64,000 bases of DNA from Alphaproteobacteria bacterium (lineage in GTDB: Bacteria > Pseudomonadota > Alphaproteobacteria > Rhizobiales > Xanthobacteraceae), in assembly GCA_037200445.1 (NCBI GenBank), contig JBBCGH010000001.1, forward strand, positions 2,170,001 to 2,234,000, in the 5' to 3' direction. Numbering within the stretch: position 1 is the stretch's first letter; each line of letters begins with the position of its first letter. A program made the translations under genes and the position numbers. Of this stretch, positions 55,210-64,000 are shown piece after piece. Below the pieces are notes generated by a model. The model was not told where the DNA came from and did not search any database. It saw only the letters and a list, made by a program, of their open reading frames with translations.

Positions 55210-56352
55210 ATGCCAATCAAGCCTGCTGCCTCCGAAACCGGCGACCCGCTCCTGTTGACCCCCGGCCCGCTCACCACGGGCAAGCGCGTCAAGGAGGTCA
55301 TGGTTCACGACTGGGGCTCGCGCGATGCGGCGTTCCTGAAAATCAATTCCGAGGTGCTGGCGCGCCTGCCCGAGGTTGTGAATGGAGTGGGGGACTACGT
55401 CACGGTCCCGATGCAAGGCTCCGGTACGTTCGCGGTCGAGGCGATGCTCACCACGTTCGTGCCTGCGGACGGCCACGTGCTGCTGCTGGTCAACGGCGCC
55501 TACGGCCACCGCGCGAAGAAGATCATCGACATCGCCAAACGCAAGGTGACGATGTACGAGACGCCGGAGGATACGCCGCCGGATCTCGTCACGGTGGAGC
55601 AGGCTCTGAAAGACGACGCCTCGATCACGCATATCTTCACGGTGCATTGCGAGACGACATCGGGCATCCTCAATCCCATCGTCGCGCTCGGTGCGCTGGC
55701 GCAGAAATACGCCAAGAGCTACCTGATCGATTCGATGAGCGCATTCGGGGCGCTGCCGCTGGATGCGCGTGCAGTGAAGCCCGACGCGATCGCGGCCTCC
55801 TCGAACAAATGCATCGAGGGCGTGCCCGGCCTCGGCTTCGTGATCTGCCGCAAGGCGGCGCTGGAGAAAACCGCCGGTAACGCCACCACGCTGGTGCTCG
55901 ACCTGCATGACCAGTGGCGCAATTTCGAGACGACCGGACAATACCGCTTCACGCCGCCGATTCACGTGATCGTCTCGTTCCACCAGGCGCTGACCGAGTT
56001 CTTCGAAGAGGGCGGGCAGGTAGGGCGCGGCAAGCGTTACGCCGAGAACTGCCGCGTGCTGATCGACGGCATGCGCGCGCTCGGCTTCGAGACGCTGCTC
56101 GGCAACAATCTGCAGGCGCCGATCATCGTCACGTTCCGCATGCCGGCCGATCCGGCATTCCGGTTCCAGGCGTTTTACGACGCGCTGAAGGAACGCGGCT
56201 ACGTGATCTATCCGGGCAAGCTGACCGTGGCGGACAGTTTCCGCATCGGCTGCATCGGACGGCTTTATCCGGAGCACATGCGTGGCGCGCTTGCGGCGAT
56301 CCGCGATATTCTGGACGAGATGGGCGTGAAGTCGCTGAAGGCTGCGGCGTAG
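55210..56352 (+). CDS. phnW: 2-aminoethylphosphonate--pyruvate transaminase
   Basis: A 380-residue PLP enzyme that converts 2-aminoethylphosphonate and pyruvate to phosphonoacetaldehyde and alanine. N-terminal LLLTPGPLTTGKRVKEVMVH and the GSGTFAVEAML, TVHCETTSGILNP and LIDSMSAFGALP segments are typical of PhnW. The PLP lysine is K200 in ASSNKCIEGVPGLG and D174 is the PLP-ring Asp. ATG 55210 starts the homology. First gene of a tight operon: phnA begins 8 bp after its stop. The substrate might be N-methyl-AEP derived (see the FAD gene at 60466), but the enzyme itself looks standard. Confidence 0.93.
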   Translation: MPIKPAASETGDPLLLTPGPLTTGKRVKEVMVHDWGSRDAAFLKINSEVLARLPEVVNGVGDYVTVPMQGSGTFAVEAMLTTFVPADGHVLLLVNGAYGHRAKKIIDIAKRKVTMYETPEDTPPDLVTVEQALKDDASITHIFTVHCETTSGILNPIVALGALAQKYAKSYLIDSMSAFGALPLDARAVKPDAIAASSNKCIEGVPGLGFVICRKAALEKTAGNATTLVLDLHDQWRNFETTGQYRFTPPIHVIVSFHQALTEFFEEGGQVGRGKRYAENCRVLIDGMRALGFETLLGNNLQAPIIVTFRMPADPAFRFQAFYDALKERGYVIYPGKLTVADSFRIGCIGRLYPEHMRGALAAIRDILDEMGVKSLKAAA

Positions 56353-56360
56353 GAGAGATG

Positions 56361-57611
56361 ATGAACATCCAGCGCACGCCGACGGTTTCGGTCAACGGCC
56401 GCGACTACAAATTTCCCAAGGCGCCGACTGTTTGCGTCTGCATCGACGGTTCCGAGCCCGGCTACATCGAGCGCGCGATCGAAGCAGGGCTTGCGCCGAA
56501 TTTCGCACGGCTGAAACGCAACGGCGCGAACCTCTCCGCACTGTCCGCGATGCCGAGCTTCACCAACCCGAACAACATCTCGATCATCACCGGCCGTCCG
56601 CCGGCCGTGCACGGCATCGCGGGCAACTATTTCTATGACCGCGCGGCGGGCAAGGAAGTGATGATGAACGACGCGAGCTTCCTGCGCGCGCCGACCATCA
56701 TGAAGGCGTTCCACGATGTGGGCGCGAAGGTCGCGGTCGTCACCGCCAAGGACAAGCTGCGATCGCTGCTCGGCCACGGCCTCGACATGGCGAGAGGACG
56801 CGCCATCGCCTTCTCGTCCGAGAAGGCCGACCAGGCGACCGTGAAAGACAACGGCATCGGCGAGGTGCTCGCGCGCATCGGCAAGCCGTTGCCTGAGGTC
56901 TACTCCTCCGATCTTTCCGAATTCGTGATGGCCGCGGGCGTGTCGATCCTGAAGAAGGAGCGCCCGGACCTGATGTATCTTTCGACCACGGACTATGTGC
57001 AACACAAGGCCGCGCCCGGCTCCGCGATGGCGAACGCGTTCTACGCCATGATGGACCGCTATGTGGGCGAACTCGACGCGGCGGGCGCCGTGCTGGTACT
57101 GACCGCCGACCACGGCATGAACGACAAGCATCTGCAAAACGGCGAGCCCGACGTGATCTATCTGCAGACCTTGCTCGACGAATGGCTGGGCGCAGGCGTG
57201 GCGCGGGTCATTCTGCCGATCACCGATCCTTATGTGGTGCATCACGGCGCGCTCGGCTCGTGGGCCACGATCTATCTGCCCAAGGATGCGGACGGCGATG
57301 CCCTGCTCACGCGGTTGCGCGCCGTCGAGGGCGTCGATGTTGCATTGAGCGCGGCGGAAGCCTGCGCGCGCTTCGAGCTGCCGGCCGATCGCATCGGCGA
57401 CATCGTGGTGATCTCGACCATCCACAAGGTGCTCGGCACCGCGCGCGAGAAACACGACCTCTCCGGGCTGACCGAGCCGCTCCGCTCGCATGGCGGGCTG
57501 ACCGAGCAGGTGGTGCCGATGATCGCGAACCGGCCCGTGACGCTGCCCGAGGGACATCAGCTCAGGAATTTCGACATTTTCGATGTGGCGCTGAACAGGG
57601 TGGCGGCATGA
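56361..57611 (+). CDS. phnA: Phosphonoacetate hydrolase
   Basis: A 416-residue alkaline-phosphatase-superfamily enzyme that cleaves phosphonoacetate to acetate and phosphate. Two-zinc ligands and nucleophile are in place: D29 in [10 protein letters not shown]68 in PSFTNPNN, D212 and H216 in TDYVQHK, D251/H252 in TADHGMND and H378 in RSHGGLTEQ. This is the residue set known from Sinorhizobium PhnA. ATG 56361 is favoured over 56358 because AGGAGAG is better spaced from it. It overlaps phnY by 4 bp. Confidence 0.94.
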   Translation: MNIQRTPTVSVNGRDYKFPKAPTVCVCIDGSEPGYIERAIEAGLAPNFARLKRNGANLSALSAMPSFTNPNNISIITGRPPAVHGIAGNYFYDRAAGKEVMMNDASFLRAPTIMKAFHDVGAKVAVVTAKDKLRSLLGHGLDMARGRAIAFSSEKADQATVKDNGIGEVLARIGKPLPEVYSSDLSEFVMAAGVSILKKERPDLMYLSTTDYVQHKAAPGSAMANAFYAMMDRYVGELDAAGAVLVLTADHGMNDKHLQNGEPDVIYLQTLLDEWLGAGVARVILPITDPYVVHHGALGSWATIYLPKDADGDALLTRLRAVEGVDVALSAAEACARFELPADRIGDIVVISTIHKVLGTAREKHDLSGLTEPLRSHGGLTEQVVPMIANRPVTLPEGHQLRNFDIFDVALNRVAA

Positions 57612-59065
57612 ATATCCAGACCAAGCCCGTCGCTGACGTGCGTCACGAGGCGATGCGCATCGCCGGCAGGCGCGTTGAAACCGATCAGGTCGTCAAGGTG
57701 TTCAACCCGTACAACGGCGCGGTGGTCGGCACGGTGCCGGCGGCGCGGCCGGAGCATGTGCGCGAAGCCTTCGCCAAGGCGAAAGCCTTCAAGCCGAAGC
57801 TGACGCGCTACGAGCGCCAGCAGATCCTCCTCAAGACCGCCGATTTGCTAAGCAGCCGCAAGGAAGAGTTCGCCCGCATCATCACCGCCGAGTCGGGCCT
57901 CTGCTGGAAGGACTCGCTGTACGAGGCGGGGCGCGCCTACGACGTCTATTCGTTCGCCGGGCAGTTGACCATCAAGGACGACGGCGAGACCTACGCCTGC
58001 GATATCTCTCCACAGGGCAAGCAACGCAAGATCTTCACCACGCGGTATCCGCTGAACGGCGTCATCTCGGCGATCACGCCGTTCAATCATCCGCTCAACA
58101 TGGTGTCGCACAAGCTCGCGCCCGCGATCGCGACCAACAATCGCGTTGTGCTGAAACCCACCGAGCTGACGCCGCTCACCGCACTCGCGCTCGCCGACGT
58201 GCTGTATGAAGCCGGGCTGCCGCCCGAAATGCTGTCCGTGGTGACGGGAAATCCGTCCACCATGGGCGACGCGATGATCACCGACCCGGACTGCGACCTG
58301 ATCACCTTCACCGGCTCCGTGAAGGTCGGCAAGTACATCGCCGAAAAGGCGGGCTATCGCCGCATCGTGCTGGAGCTCGGCGGCAACGATCCGCTGATCA
58401 TCATGGAGGACGCAGATCTCGACAAGGCGGCCGAGCTTGCGGTGACCGGCGCGACCAAGAACTCCGGCCAGCGCTGCACGGCAGTGAAACGAATCCTCGT
58501 CGTGAACAAGATCGCGGACGAGTTTTCGAAACTGGTGCTCGCCAAGGCGAAGAAGCTGAAGAGCGGCGACCCGATGGACCCGGCAACTGATGTGGGCACC
58601 GTGATCCACGAAGGTGCGGCGAAGAGCTTCGAGCGCCGTGTCAATGATGCGGTCGAGAAGGGCGCCAAGCTCCTGCATGGCAACAACCGGCAGGGCGCGC
58701 TCTATCCGCCGACCGTGGTCGACCATGTCCCGCCGTCCGCCGAGCTGGTGCACGAGGAGACGTTCGGGCCTGTCATTCCGATCATCCGCTGTCCGGACGA
58801 CATCGGCGAAGTAATCAAGATTTCGAATTCGACCGCGTACGGACTTTCCTCCGGCGTCTGCACCAACCGGCTCGACTACATCACACGCTTCATCAACGAG
58901 CTGCAGGTCGGCACGGTCAACGTCTGGGAAGTGCCGGGCTATCGCATCGAGATGTCGCCGTTCGGCGGCATCAAGGATTCCGGGCTCGGCTACAAGGAAG
59001 GCGTGGTCGAGGCGATGAAGAGCTTCACCAATGTGAAGACTTATTCGCTGCCGTGGCCGGCGTGA
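57608..59065 (+). CDS. phnY: Phosphonoacetaldehyde dehydrogenase
   Basis: A 485-residue aldehyde dehydrogenase that oxidises phosphonoacetaldehyde to phosphonoacetate with NAD. Catalytic C290 in [11 protein letters not shown], general base E256 in [10 protein letters not shown], oxyanion N160 in ITPFNHPLN and cofactor Lys in [13 protein letters not shown] 57608 overlaps the phnA stop. Gene order phnW-phnA-phnY defines the PhnWAY route, the hydrolytic alternative to phosphonatase (PhnX), which is not seen here. Confidence 0.93.
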   Translation: MNIQTKPVADVRHEAMRIAGRRVETDQVVKVFNPYNGAVVGTVPAARPEHVREAFAKAKAFKPKLTRYERQQILLKTADLLSSRKEEFARIITAESGLCWKDSLYEAGRAYDVYSFAGQLTIKDDGETYACDISPQGKQRKIFTTRYPLNGVISAITPFNHPLNMVSHKLAPAIATNNRVVLKPTELTPLTALALADVLYEAGLPPEMLSVVTGNPSTMGDAMITDPDCDLITFTGSVKVGKYIAEKAGYRRIVLELGGNDPLIIMEDADLDKAAELAVTGATKNSGQRCTAVKRILVVNKIADEFSKLVLAKAKKLKSGDPMDPATDVGTVIHEGAAKSFERRVNDAVEKGAKLLHGNNRQGALYPPTVVDHVPPSAELVHEETFGPVIPIIRCPDDIGEVIKISNSTAYGLSSGVCTNRLDYITRFINELQVGTVNVWEVPGYRIEMSPFGGIKDSGLGYKEGVVEAMKSFTNVKTYSLPWPA

Positions 59066-59082
59066 TGTGAACCCGCTCCGCC

Positions 59083-59189
59083 GTCATCCCGGCCAAGCCC
59101 GCGAAGCGGGCGCGAGCCGGGACCCACCGCGCGGCGGATGCAAGCGGGGAGGTGGGTCCCGGCTCTCGCTTCGCTCGCCCGGGATGACA
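59083..59189. repeat. Palindromic repeat, 'tcatcccgg' type
   Basis: GTCATCCCGG at 59083 mirrors CCCGGGATGAC ending about 59188. Inner stems are CCCGCgaaGCGGG and ggtgggtcccgg with ccgggacccacc. It lies between phnY and the Rieske gene, so it may partly uncouple the two halves of the locus. Confidence 0.78.
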
Positions 59190-59197
59190 GCGGAGTG

Positions 59198-60469
59198 ATG
59201 GTGAGAACGTTGAGCACCGTCGACGGCTACGATCCCGAACACATTGACGCGCTGTGCGCCGCTTATCGCGGCAACGGCCCGCTGGAGCGGCCATTCTACA
59301 CCTCACCCGAAGTCTTCAATGCCGACATCGACCGCATCTGGCGACGCCATTGGCTCTATGCGGGCCACAGCTGCCTGATCCCGCGGCCCGGCGACTGGAT
59401 CACCTGGGCGGTCGGCCATGACTCGGCGATCCTTGCGCGCGGCAAGGACGGCGAGGTTCGCGCCTTCCACAATACCTGCCGGCACCGCGGCTCGCGTGTG
59501 TGCCGCGAGGAGCAGGGGCATGGCCGCGCGTTCGTCTGCCCCTATCACGCCTGGACCTACGATCTCGACGGCTCGCTGCGCACCGCGACCGAACGCGAGT
59601 TTGGCGTGCATCAAGGCAAGCTCGGCCTGTACCCGGTGCCGCTGAAGAACGTCGCGGGCTTGCTTTTCATCGCGCTGGGCGACGACCCGGTCAGTTTCGA
59701 GCAGGCTGCCGCCGATATCTGCGCGAAGACGAAGCATCAAGGGCTCGAGGAAGCGAAGCTTGCAAAGAGCGCGCGCTACACCGTCAAAGCCAACTGGAAG
59801 CTCATCTTCGAAAACAACCGCGAATGCTATCACTGCAATACCGCGCACCCCGAATATGTGCAGGGGACCTACGACACCGCTCGTTTCTCGCCGCAGATGA
59901 TGCCAGAGGTGGAGCGGCAGGAGCGGCTTGCGGCCGAGCGTTTCGCGCACATGGGGCTTGGGGACGCGACCGCATCCTCAGAGATGACCGGCGGCTACTG
60001 GCGCGCGACGCGCTCGCCGCTGATGGAAGGCTGGAAGACGCAGAGCCTCGACGGGGAGCCGGTCGCCCCGCTGATGGGCACATTCCGCGCGCGCAACGAA
60101 TGGAGCAGCGGCACGCTGCGCTGCACGGTCTTTCCGAATTTCTGGCAGCACGCGAGCGACGATCACGCGGTCGCGACGCGCATCACGCCGCTCGATGCGA
60201 CGACATCGCAGGTCGACGTGTCCTGGTTCGTGCACAAGGATGCGGCAGAGGGGAGCGACTACGACGTCGCCCGGTTGCTGCCGTTCTGGCAGCGCACCTC
60301 CGAGCAGGACTGGGAGATTTGCGAGGCGAACCAGGCCGGCATCATGTCGCCACGTTATGAGCCGGGACCATACTCGCAAACGCGCGAAACCAATGTGCAG
60401 CATTTTGTCGACTGGTACCTCGGCGCGCTCGGTGGCCCGCGCTCGCGATTGAAAGCGGTCAGCGCGTGA
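59198..60469 (+). CDS. Rieske non-haem iron oxygenase, quaternary-amine (GbcA/CntA) type
   Basis: A 423-residue oxygenase alpha subunit. The Rieske cluster is bound by C94, H96, C114 and H117 (TCRHRGSRVC, FVCPYHAWTY). Mononuclear iron ligands H212 and H217 are in ENNRECYHCNTAHPEY; the carboxylate ligand is probably in EQDWEICEANQAG. This layout and the CYHCNTAHPEY motif resemble the glycine-betaine, stachydrine and carnitine monooxygenases, which remove or cleave at N-methyl groups. ATG 59198 has GGAG close by. The FAD gene overlaps its stop (GTGA). Within a phosphonate operon, an N-methylated AEP substrate is my inference. No reductase gene is adjacent. Confidence 0.85.
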   Translation: MVRTLSTVDGYDPEHIDALCAAYRGNGPLERPFYTSPEVFNADIDRIWRRHWLYAGHSCLIPRPGDWITWAVGHDSAILARGKDGEVRAFHNTCRHRGSRVCREEQGHGRAFVCPYHAWTYDLDGSLRTATEREFGVHQGKLGLYPVPLKNVAGLLFIALGDDPVSFEQAAADICAKTKHQGLEEAKLAKSARYTVKANWKLIFENNRECYHCNTAHPEYVQGTYDTARFSPQMMPEVERQERLAAERFAHMGLGDATASSEMTGGYWRATRSPLMEGWKTQSLDGEPVAPLMGTFRARNEWSSGTLRCTVFPNFWQHASDDHAVATRITPLDATTSQVDVSWFVHKDAAEGSDYDVARLLPFWQRTSEQDWEICEANQAGIMSPRYEPGPYSQTRETNVQHFVDWYLGALGGPRSRLKAVSA

Positions 60470-61725
60470 AGCTCGCGGACACCGCCCGCATCGTCATCAT
60501 CGGCGGCGGCGCGATCGGCTGCTCGATCGCCTACCATCTGGCGAAGCTGGGCGAGCGCGACGTTCTGCTCCTCGAAAAGAAGGCGCTCACCGCGGGCAGC
60601 ACCTGGCATGCGGCCGGCCTCGTCGGGCAGTTGCGCTCGAAGGTCAATCTCACGCGGCTGATGCAGTACTCGGCAAAGCTCTGCGCCAGCATCGGCACGG
60701 ACACGGGGCAGGATGTCGGTTTTCATCGGGTCGGCTCGATCCGGCTTGCGAGCAGCGATGCGCGCTGGGAGGAGCTCAAGCGCAACGCCGCGATGGCGAA
60801 AACGACCGGCCTCGATGTCGAGCTGATCGGACCGCGCGAGATCGAGGAGAAATTTCCGCTGGTCGATCTTGCCGGCGTGCGCGGCGCGACCTGGATCGCC
60901 AGCGATGGCTATGTCGATCCGTACTCGCTGACCATGGCCTACGCAAAGGGCGCGCGGGCTGGCGGCGTGACGATCGTCGAGGGTGCGACGGTCACAGGTT
61001 TCCGGCAAGCGAACGGGCGGATCACGCACGTGCTCACCGACCGTGGCGATGTCGCCTGCGAGATTGCGGTCAATGCCGCCGGCTTGTGGGCGCGCCATGT
61101 CGGCGAAATGGTCGGGCTCGAACTGCCGGTCACCGTGCTGGAGCACCAGTATCTCGTCACCGACAAATCGCCGCTCGTTCCCGATCGCCTGCCGACGCTG
61201 CGTGACCCGGATCTCAATTTCTATCTCAAGTCCGAGCCGGGTGCGTTCGCGATCGGCGGTTGGGAGGAGGGCACGGTCGCGGTGCACGGATCGGGCAAGC
61301 TCCCGATGGACTTCGGGCAGGAGCTGTTCGCGCAGAACCTCGACCGGCTGGAGGTCATCGCCGGTCCGGCGGCAACGCGCATTCCCCTCCTCAATCAGGT
61401 CGGTATCCGCACCGTAATCAACGGTCCGATCCCGGTGTCGGCCGACGGCGAACCGGTGATCGGCGTCGCGGATGGGATCGAGAACCTGTTCGTCGCCTGC
61501 GGCTTTACCGCAGGCATCGCGGCGTCAGCCGGGGCGGGCTTTGCCATTGCGAATTGGATTACGCAGGGCAAGCCCTGCCTCGACCTTGCGGGCCTCGAAT
61601 TGAGCCGCTTCCGCAACCGCCGATACACGCCGGATGAGCTGACGGCAGCCGCCATCCGGGCTTATGCGGCCTATTACGCGCTTTCGGGTACGGAATCGCG
61701 CCCTTCGGTGCTGGCGAATGCGTGA
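60466..61725 (+). CDS. DMGDH-like FAD oxidoreductase without GcvT domain
   Basis: A 419-residue FAD enzyme of the DAO family, starting at a GTG that overlaps the oxygenase stop. FAD loop VIIGGGAIGCSIAYHLAKLG, then LTAGSTWHAAGLVGQLR with H48 where DMGDH binds FAD covalently, and DTGQDVGFHRVGSIRLAS, also a DMGDH feature. The closing FAD motif is NLFVACGFTAGIAASAGAG. The folate-using GcvT domain of full DMGDH is absent. Its N-terminus is close to the longer gene at 46111. FAD enzymes (PbfC/PbfD) that oxidise N-methyl-AEP are known from phosphonate clusters; this gene could do the same or demethylate a dimethyl form. Substrate is inferred. Confidence 0.85.
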   Translation: MKLADTARIVIIGGGAIGCSIAYHLAKLGERDVLLLEKKALTAGSTWHAAGLVGQLRSKVNLTRLMQYSAKLCASIGTDTGQDVGFHRVGSIRLASSDARWEELKRNAAMAKTTGLDVELIGPREIEEKFPLVDLAGVRGATWIASDGYVDPYSLTMAYAKGARAGGVTIVEGATVTGFRQANGRITHVLTDRGDVACEIAVNAAGLWARHVGEMVGLELPVTVLEHQYLVTDKSPLVPDRLPTLRDPDLNFYLKSEPGAFAIGGWEEGTVAVHGSGKLPMDFGQELFAQNLDRLEVIAGPAATRIPLLNQVGIRTVINGPIPVSADGEPVIGVADGIENLFVACGFTAGIAASAGAGFAIANWITQGKPCLDLAGLELSRFRNRRYTPDELTAAAIRAYAAYYALSGTESRPSVLANA

Positions 61726-61823
61726 GAAAGCTGGGTAAACTGTGGGGAATTTCATGCGGATGTCATCCGCCTGAAGCATCCGTTCCGGGGCTGAATTCGA
61801 TAACGAGGGGAAGGAGCAATTCC

Positions 61824-62855
61824 ATGCTGAAACGCAGTCTGGCCCTGCTGGGGGCAGCCGCGCTTGCCGCCACGCTCACCGTCGCGCCAGCGTCCGCGCA
61901 GCGCACCAAGCTCACCGTCTACACGGCGCTCGAGAACGACCAGCTCGGCCCGTTCAAGCAGGCAATCGAGGCGGCCGTTCCGGAGGCCGAGATCGTGTGG
62001 GTACGCGACTCCACCGGCGTCATCACGGCGCGTTTTCTTGCCGAGAAGGACAATCCGCGCGCCGACATCGTGATGGGTCTTGCCGTCACCAGCCTGATCG
62101 CGTTCGAGAAGATGGGCTTGATGGAGACCTACGAGCCGAAGGGCGCCTCGGCGCTGAAAGCGAGCTATCGCGACGGCACGCCGCCCTACACCTGGACCGG
62201 CATGGACGCCTATCTCTCGGCGCTGTGCTTCAACACGGTCGAGGGCAAGAAGAACAACGTCGCGACGCCGACGTCCTGGCAGGACATCACCAAGCCCGAA
62301 TACAAGGGCAAGCTCGTGATGCCGCACCCGGCCTCGTCCGGCACCGGCTATCTCACGGTTGCGGCCTGGATCCAGATCATGGGCGAAAAGGCCGCCTGGG
62401 AGTTCATGGACAAGGTGCACGACAACATCGCGGTCTACACCCACTCGGGCTCCGCGCCTTGCGTGCAGGCCGCCAAGGGCGAGCGCATGGCCGGCATCGG
62501 GTTCGACATGCGCGGCGCGCGCGAGAAGACACAAGGCGCGCCGATCGAGATCGTGCTGCCGAAGGAGGGCGCAGGCTGGGACCTCGAGGCGACCGGCATC
62601 GTGAAGGGCACCAAGAACCTCGATGTCGCCAAGAAGGTCGCGGACTGGGGCGCGAGCAAGCAGGCGAGCGAGCTCTATTCCAAGTACTATGCGCTCGTCG
62701 CGGAGCCTTCGGTGAAGAACATCCCGCCGAACTATCCGCCGAACGCGGAAGCTGCGATGGTGAAGAACGACTTCGGCTGGATGGCCGAGAACCGCGACCG
62801 CATCTTGGCCGAGTGGTCGAAGCGCTACGAGAGCAAGGCGGCGCCGAAGAATTGA
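61824..62855 (+). CDS. Putative 2-aminoethylphosphonate ABC binding protein
   Basis: A 343-residue secreted binding protein of the iron(III)/AEP type. Signal peptide KRSLALLGAAALAATLTVAP is cut near the ASA/Q site. The mature start KLTVYTALENDQLGPFKQAI, then EIVWVRDSTGVITARFLAEK, fit the 'PhnS' AEP-binding group. AAGGAG is 8 bases before ATG 61824. Upstream, tgtggggaatttc (61741) is a possible weak copy of the GTGGTA site. It is separated from the ATPase gene by a very strong hairpin, which would allow extra binding-protein mRNA. It might carry methylated AEP. Confidence 0.87.
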   Translation: MLKRSLALLGAAALAATLTVAPASAQRTKLTVYTALENDQLGPFKQAIEAAVPEAEIVWVRDSTGVITARFLAEKDNPRADIVMGLAVTSLIAFEKMGLMETYEPKGASALKASYRDGTPPYTWTGMDAYLSALCFNTVEGKKNNVATPTSWQDITKPEYKGKLVMPHPASSGTGYLTVAAWIQIMGEKAAWEFMDKVHDNIAVYTHSGSAPCVQAAKGERMAGIGFDMRGAREKTQGAPIEIVLPKEGAGWDLEATGIVKGTKNLDVAKKVADWGASKQASELYSKYYALVAEPSVKNIPPNYPPNAEAAMVKNDFGWMAENRDRILAEWSKRYESKAAPKN

Positions 62856-62936
62856 GCCTGTGTCCCGCACGCGGTGCAGCGCGCAGCGGTGCACCGCAGA
62901 TGCGAGACCCCGGTTGCTGGCTGTATAACCGGGATT

Positions 62937-62979
62937 CCGGGTCTGCATCGCATCACTTCGTGCTGCGATGCAGACCCGG
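62937..62979 (+). terminator. Perfect 16-bp hairpin between AEP binding-protein and ATPase genes
   Basis: CCGGGTCTGCATCGCA (62937-62952) pairs exactly with TGCGATGCAGACCCGG (62964-62979) across an 11-base loop. No T run follows. Likely an mRNA 3'-end stabiliser or attenuator that keeps the binding protein in excess over the transporter. Confidence 0.65.
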
Positions 62980-63002
62980 GACATGCGGGCTGGATGGGGC
63001 TG

Positions 63003-64000
63003 ATGAGTGATCTGGCGAGCGATAACAAACCCGGGAACAGCGGATCGCCCTTTCTCCGCGTCCGTGACCTCCACAAGCATTTCGGCAAGTTCACCGCGCT
63101 GAAGGACATCTCGCTCGACGTCGACAAAGGCGAGTTCGTCTGCTTCCTTGGGCCGTCCGGCTGCGGCAAGACCACCTTGTTGCGCGCGATCGCGGGCCTC
63201 GACCCGCAGAACGAAGGCCTGATCGAGATCGGTGGCCGGGACGTCTCGAACCTGCCGCCGGCCGCGCGCGATTTCGGCATCGTGTTCCAGTCCTACGCGC
63301 TGTTCCCGAACCTGACCGTCGCGGCAAATGTCGGCTACGGCCTGGTCAATCGCCGGGCGGGCCGCGCCTCGATCGACAAGCGCGTGTCCGAACTGCTCGC
63401 CCTGGTCAGCCTGACCGAGCACGGTGCCAAATATCCCGTGCAGTTGTCCGGCGGCCAGCAGCAGCGCGTGGCGCTCGCGCGTGCACTCGCGACCTCGCCC
63501 GGGCTCCTGCTGCTCGACGAGCCGCTCTCCGCGCTCGACGCGCGCGTGCGCGTACGACTGCGCGACGAGATCAAGGCGCTGCAGCGCCGGCTCGGCGTGA
63601 CCACCATCATGGTGACTCACGACCAGGAGGAAGCGCTGGCGATGGCCGACCGCATCGTGGTGATGAACCAGGGCGTGATCGAGCAGGTGGGAACGCCGTC
63701 CGAGATCTACCGCAGCCCCACGACCGCCTTCGTCGCCGACTTCGTCGGCACCATGACGTTCCTCGACGGTCTGGTCAGCGGCCCAGACCGGCTGCGCGTC
63801 GGCGGCATCGAGCTCGCCTGTGGCGGCGTGAACGGCTTCAAGCACGGCGATCCGGTGCGCGTCGGGCTGCGGCCCGAGGAAGTACGCGTGCGCAACATCG
63901 ACGCCTCGACGCCGAACCAGATCGCGACGCGCATCTCGCTGCTCGATTTTCTCGGCTCGTTCTGCCGCGCACGCCTCGAGCCCGAGGCTGCGCCGGGCGT
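63003..64000 (+). CDS. Putative 2-aminoethylphosphonate ABC ATPase, 3' truncated
   Basis: At least 332 residues of an importer ATPase, running off the window. Walker [18 protein letters not shown]-loop [13 protein letters not shown], signature [15 protein letters not shown], Walker [14 protein letters not shown] and H-loop [13 protein letters not shown] are intact. The C-terminal part is entering the TOBE regulatory domain ([14 protein letters not shown]). The [11 protein letters not shown] and [13 protein letters not shown] style matches the PhnT-type AEP ATPase, and the adjacent binding protein supports that. ATG 63003 is preceded by a weak site (ggatggggctg). Permease genes are expected just beyond the window. 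Confidence 0.87.
   Translation, partial: MSDLASDNKPGNSGSPFLRVRDLHKHFGKFTALKDISLDVDKGEFVCFLGPSGCGKTTLLRAIAGLDPQNEGLIEIGGRDVSNLPPAARDFGIVFQSYALFPNLTVAANVGYGLVNRRAGRASIDKRVSELLALVSLTEHGAKYPVQLSGGQQQRVALARALATSPGLLLLDEPLSALDARVRVRLRDEIKALQRRLGVTTIMVTHDQEEALAMADRIVVMNQGVIEQVGTPSEIYRSPTTAFVADFVGTMTFLDGLVSGPDRLRVGGIELACGGVNGFKHGDPVRVGLRPEEVRVRNIDASTPNQIATRISLLDFLGSFCRARLEPEAAPG

Noticed and set aside
61752-63845. Open frame of about 700 codons on the minus strand
   Set aside because: It covers the AEP binding-protein and ATPase genes, both with full motifs; the reverse reading has no recognisable domain and crosses a 16-bp hairpin.

Overview
This 64 kb window is GC-rich, densely coded chromosomal DNA that looks like an alphaproteobacterium of the order Hyphomicrobiales, near the Bradyrhizobium/Xanthobacter branch. 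The clues are the many ABC importers for organic substrates, the palindromic intergenic repeats typical of that group (for example the 'gcatgatc...gggatcatgc' element), and a small protein resembling family TIGR03809. No rRNA, tRNA, CRISPR array, insertion sequence or phage gene was seen. The first gene (tyrosinase) and the last (AEP transporter ATPase) run off the window.

Layout. 1-5.7 kb: 5'-truncated tyrosinase, DUF3830 protein, CinA-type amidase, dodecin, D-2-hydroxyacid dehydrogenase and a frameshifted GT87-like membrane protein. 5.6-10.4 kb: minus-strand catabolic genes (FAD oxidoreductase, hydantoinase/dihydropyrimidinase, OHCU decarboxylase, PRISE-like reductase). 10.6-19.6 kb: signalling and redox genes (GGDEF-EAL protein, PstS-like binding protein with a chemoreceptor-like protein, Ni/Co exporter, 2Fe-2S flavoreductase, cytochrome b fused to an ethylbenzene-dehydrogenase-type haem domain). 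20-23 kb: ECF sigma factor, anti-sigma factor and S8 protease. 23.2-29.3 kb: complete Liv-type importer with two tandem binding proteins. 29.5-38 kb: gamma-glutamyltransferase, DUF1028 protein and a complete Dpp-type peptide importer. 38-40.8 kb: Spy-like protein, M20 peptidase, and a HigBA toxin-antitoxin pair whose toxin is frameshifted. 40.8-50.5 kb: old yellow enzyme, orphan LivF, amidohydrolase, carbamoylase, DeoR regulator, dimethylglycine-dehydrogenase-like protein, EamA transporter and a membrane protein; five of these eight are frameshifted. 50.6-55 kb: alcohol dehydrogenase, CBS protein, Cys-rich secreted protein, peptidase T-like enzyme, SMP-30 protein.

55.2-64 kb holds the most coherent system, a phosphonate catabolic locus. 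PhnW, PhnA and PhnY would take 2-aminoethylphosphonate (AEP) through phosphonoacetaldehyde and phosphonoacetate to acetate and phosphate. They are followed by a Rieske oxygenase of the quaternary-amine type, a dimethylglycine-dehydrogenase-like FAD enzyme, and an AEP-type ABC importer. I infer that N-methylated AEP is demethylated before or as it enters the PhnWAY route. A pair of GTGGTA direct repeats lies upstream of phnW and again upstream of the DMGDH-like gene at 46 kb, next to the DeoR gene. This suggests one regulon joining the two loci.

Caution: at least eleven single-base frameshifts fall between 45.5 and 49.75 kb, several in G or C runs and several cancelling each other. Poor consensus quality there is at least as likely as true gene decay.
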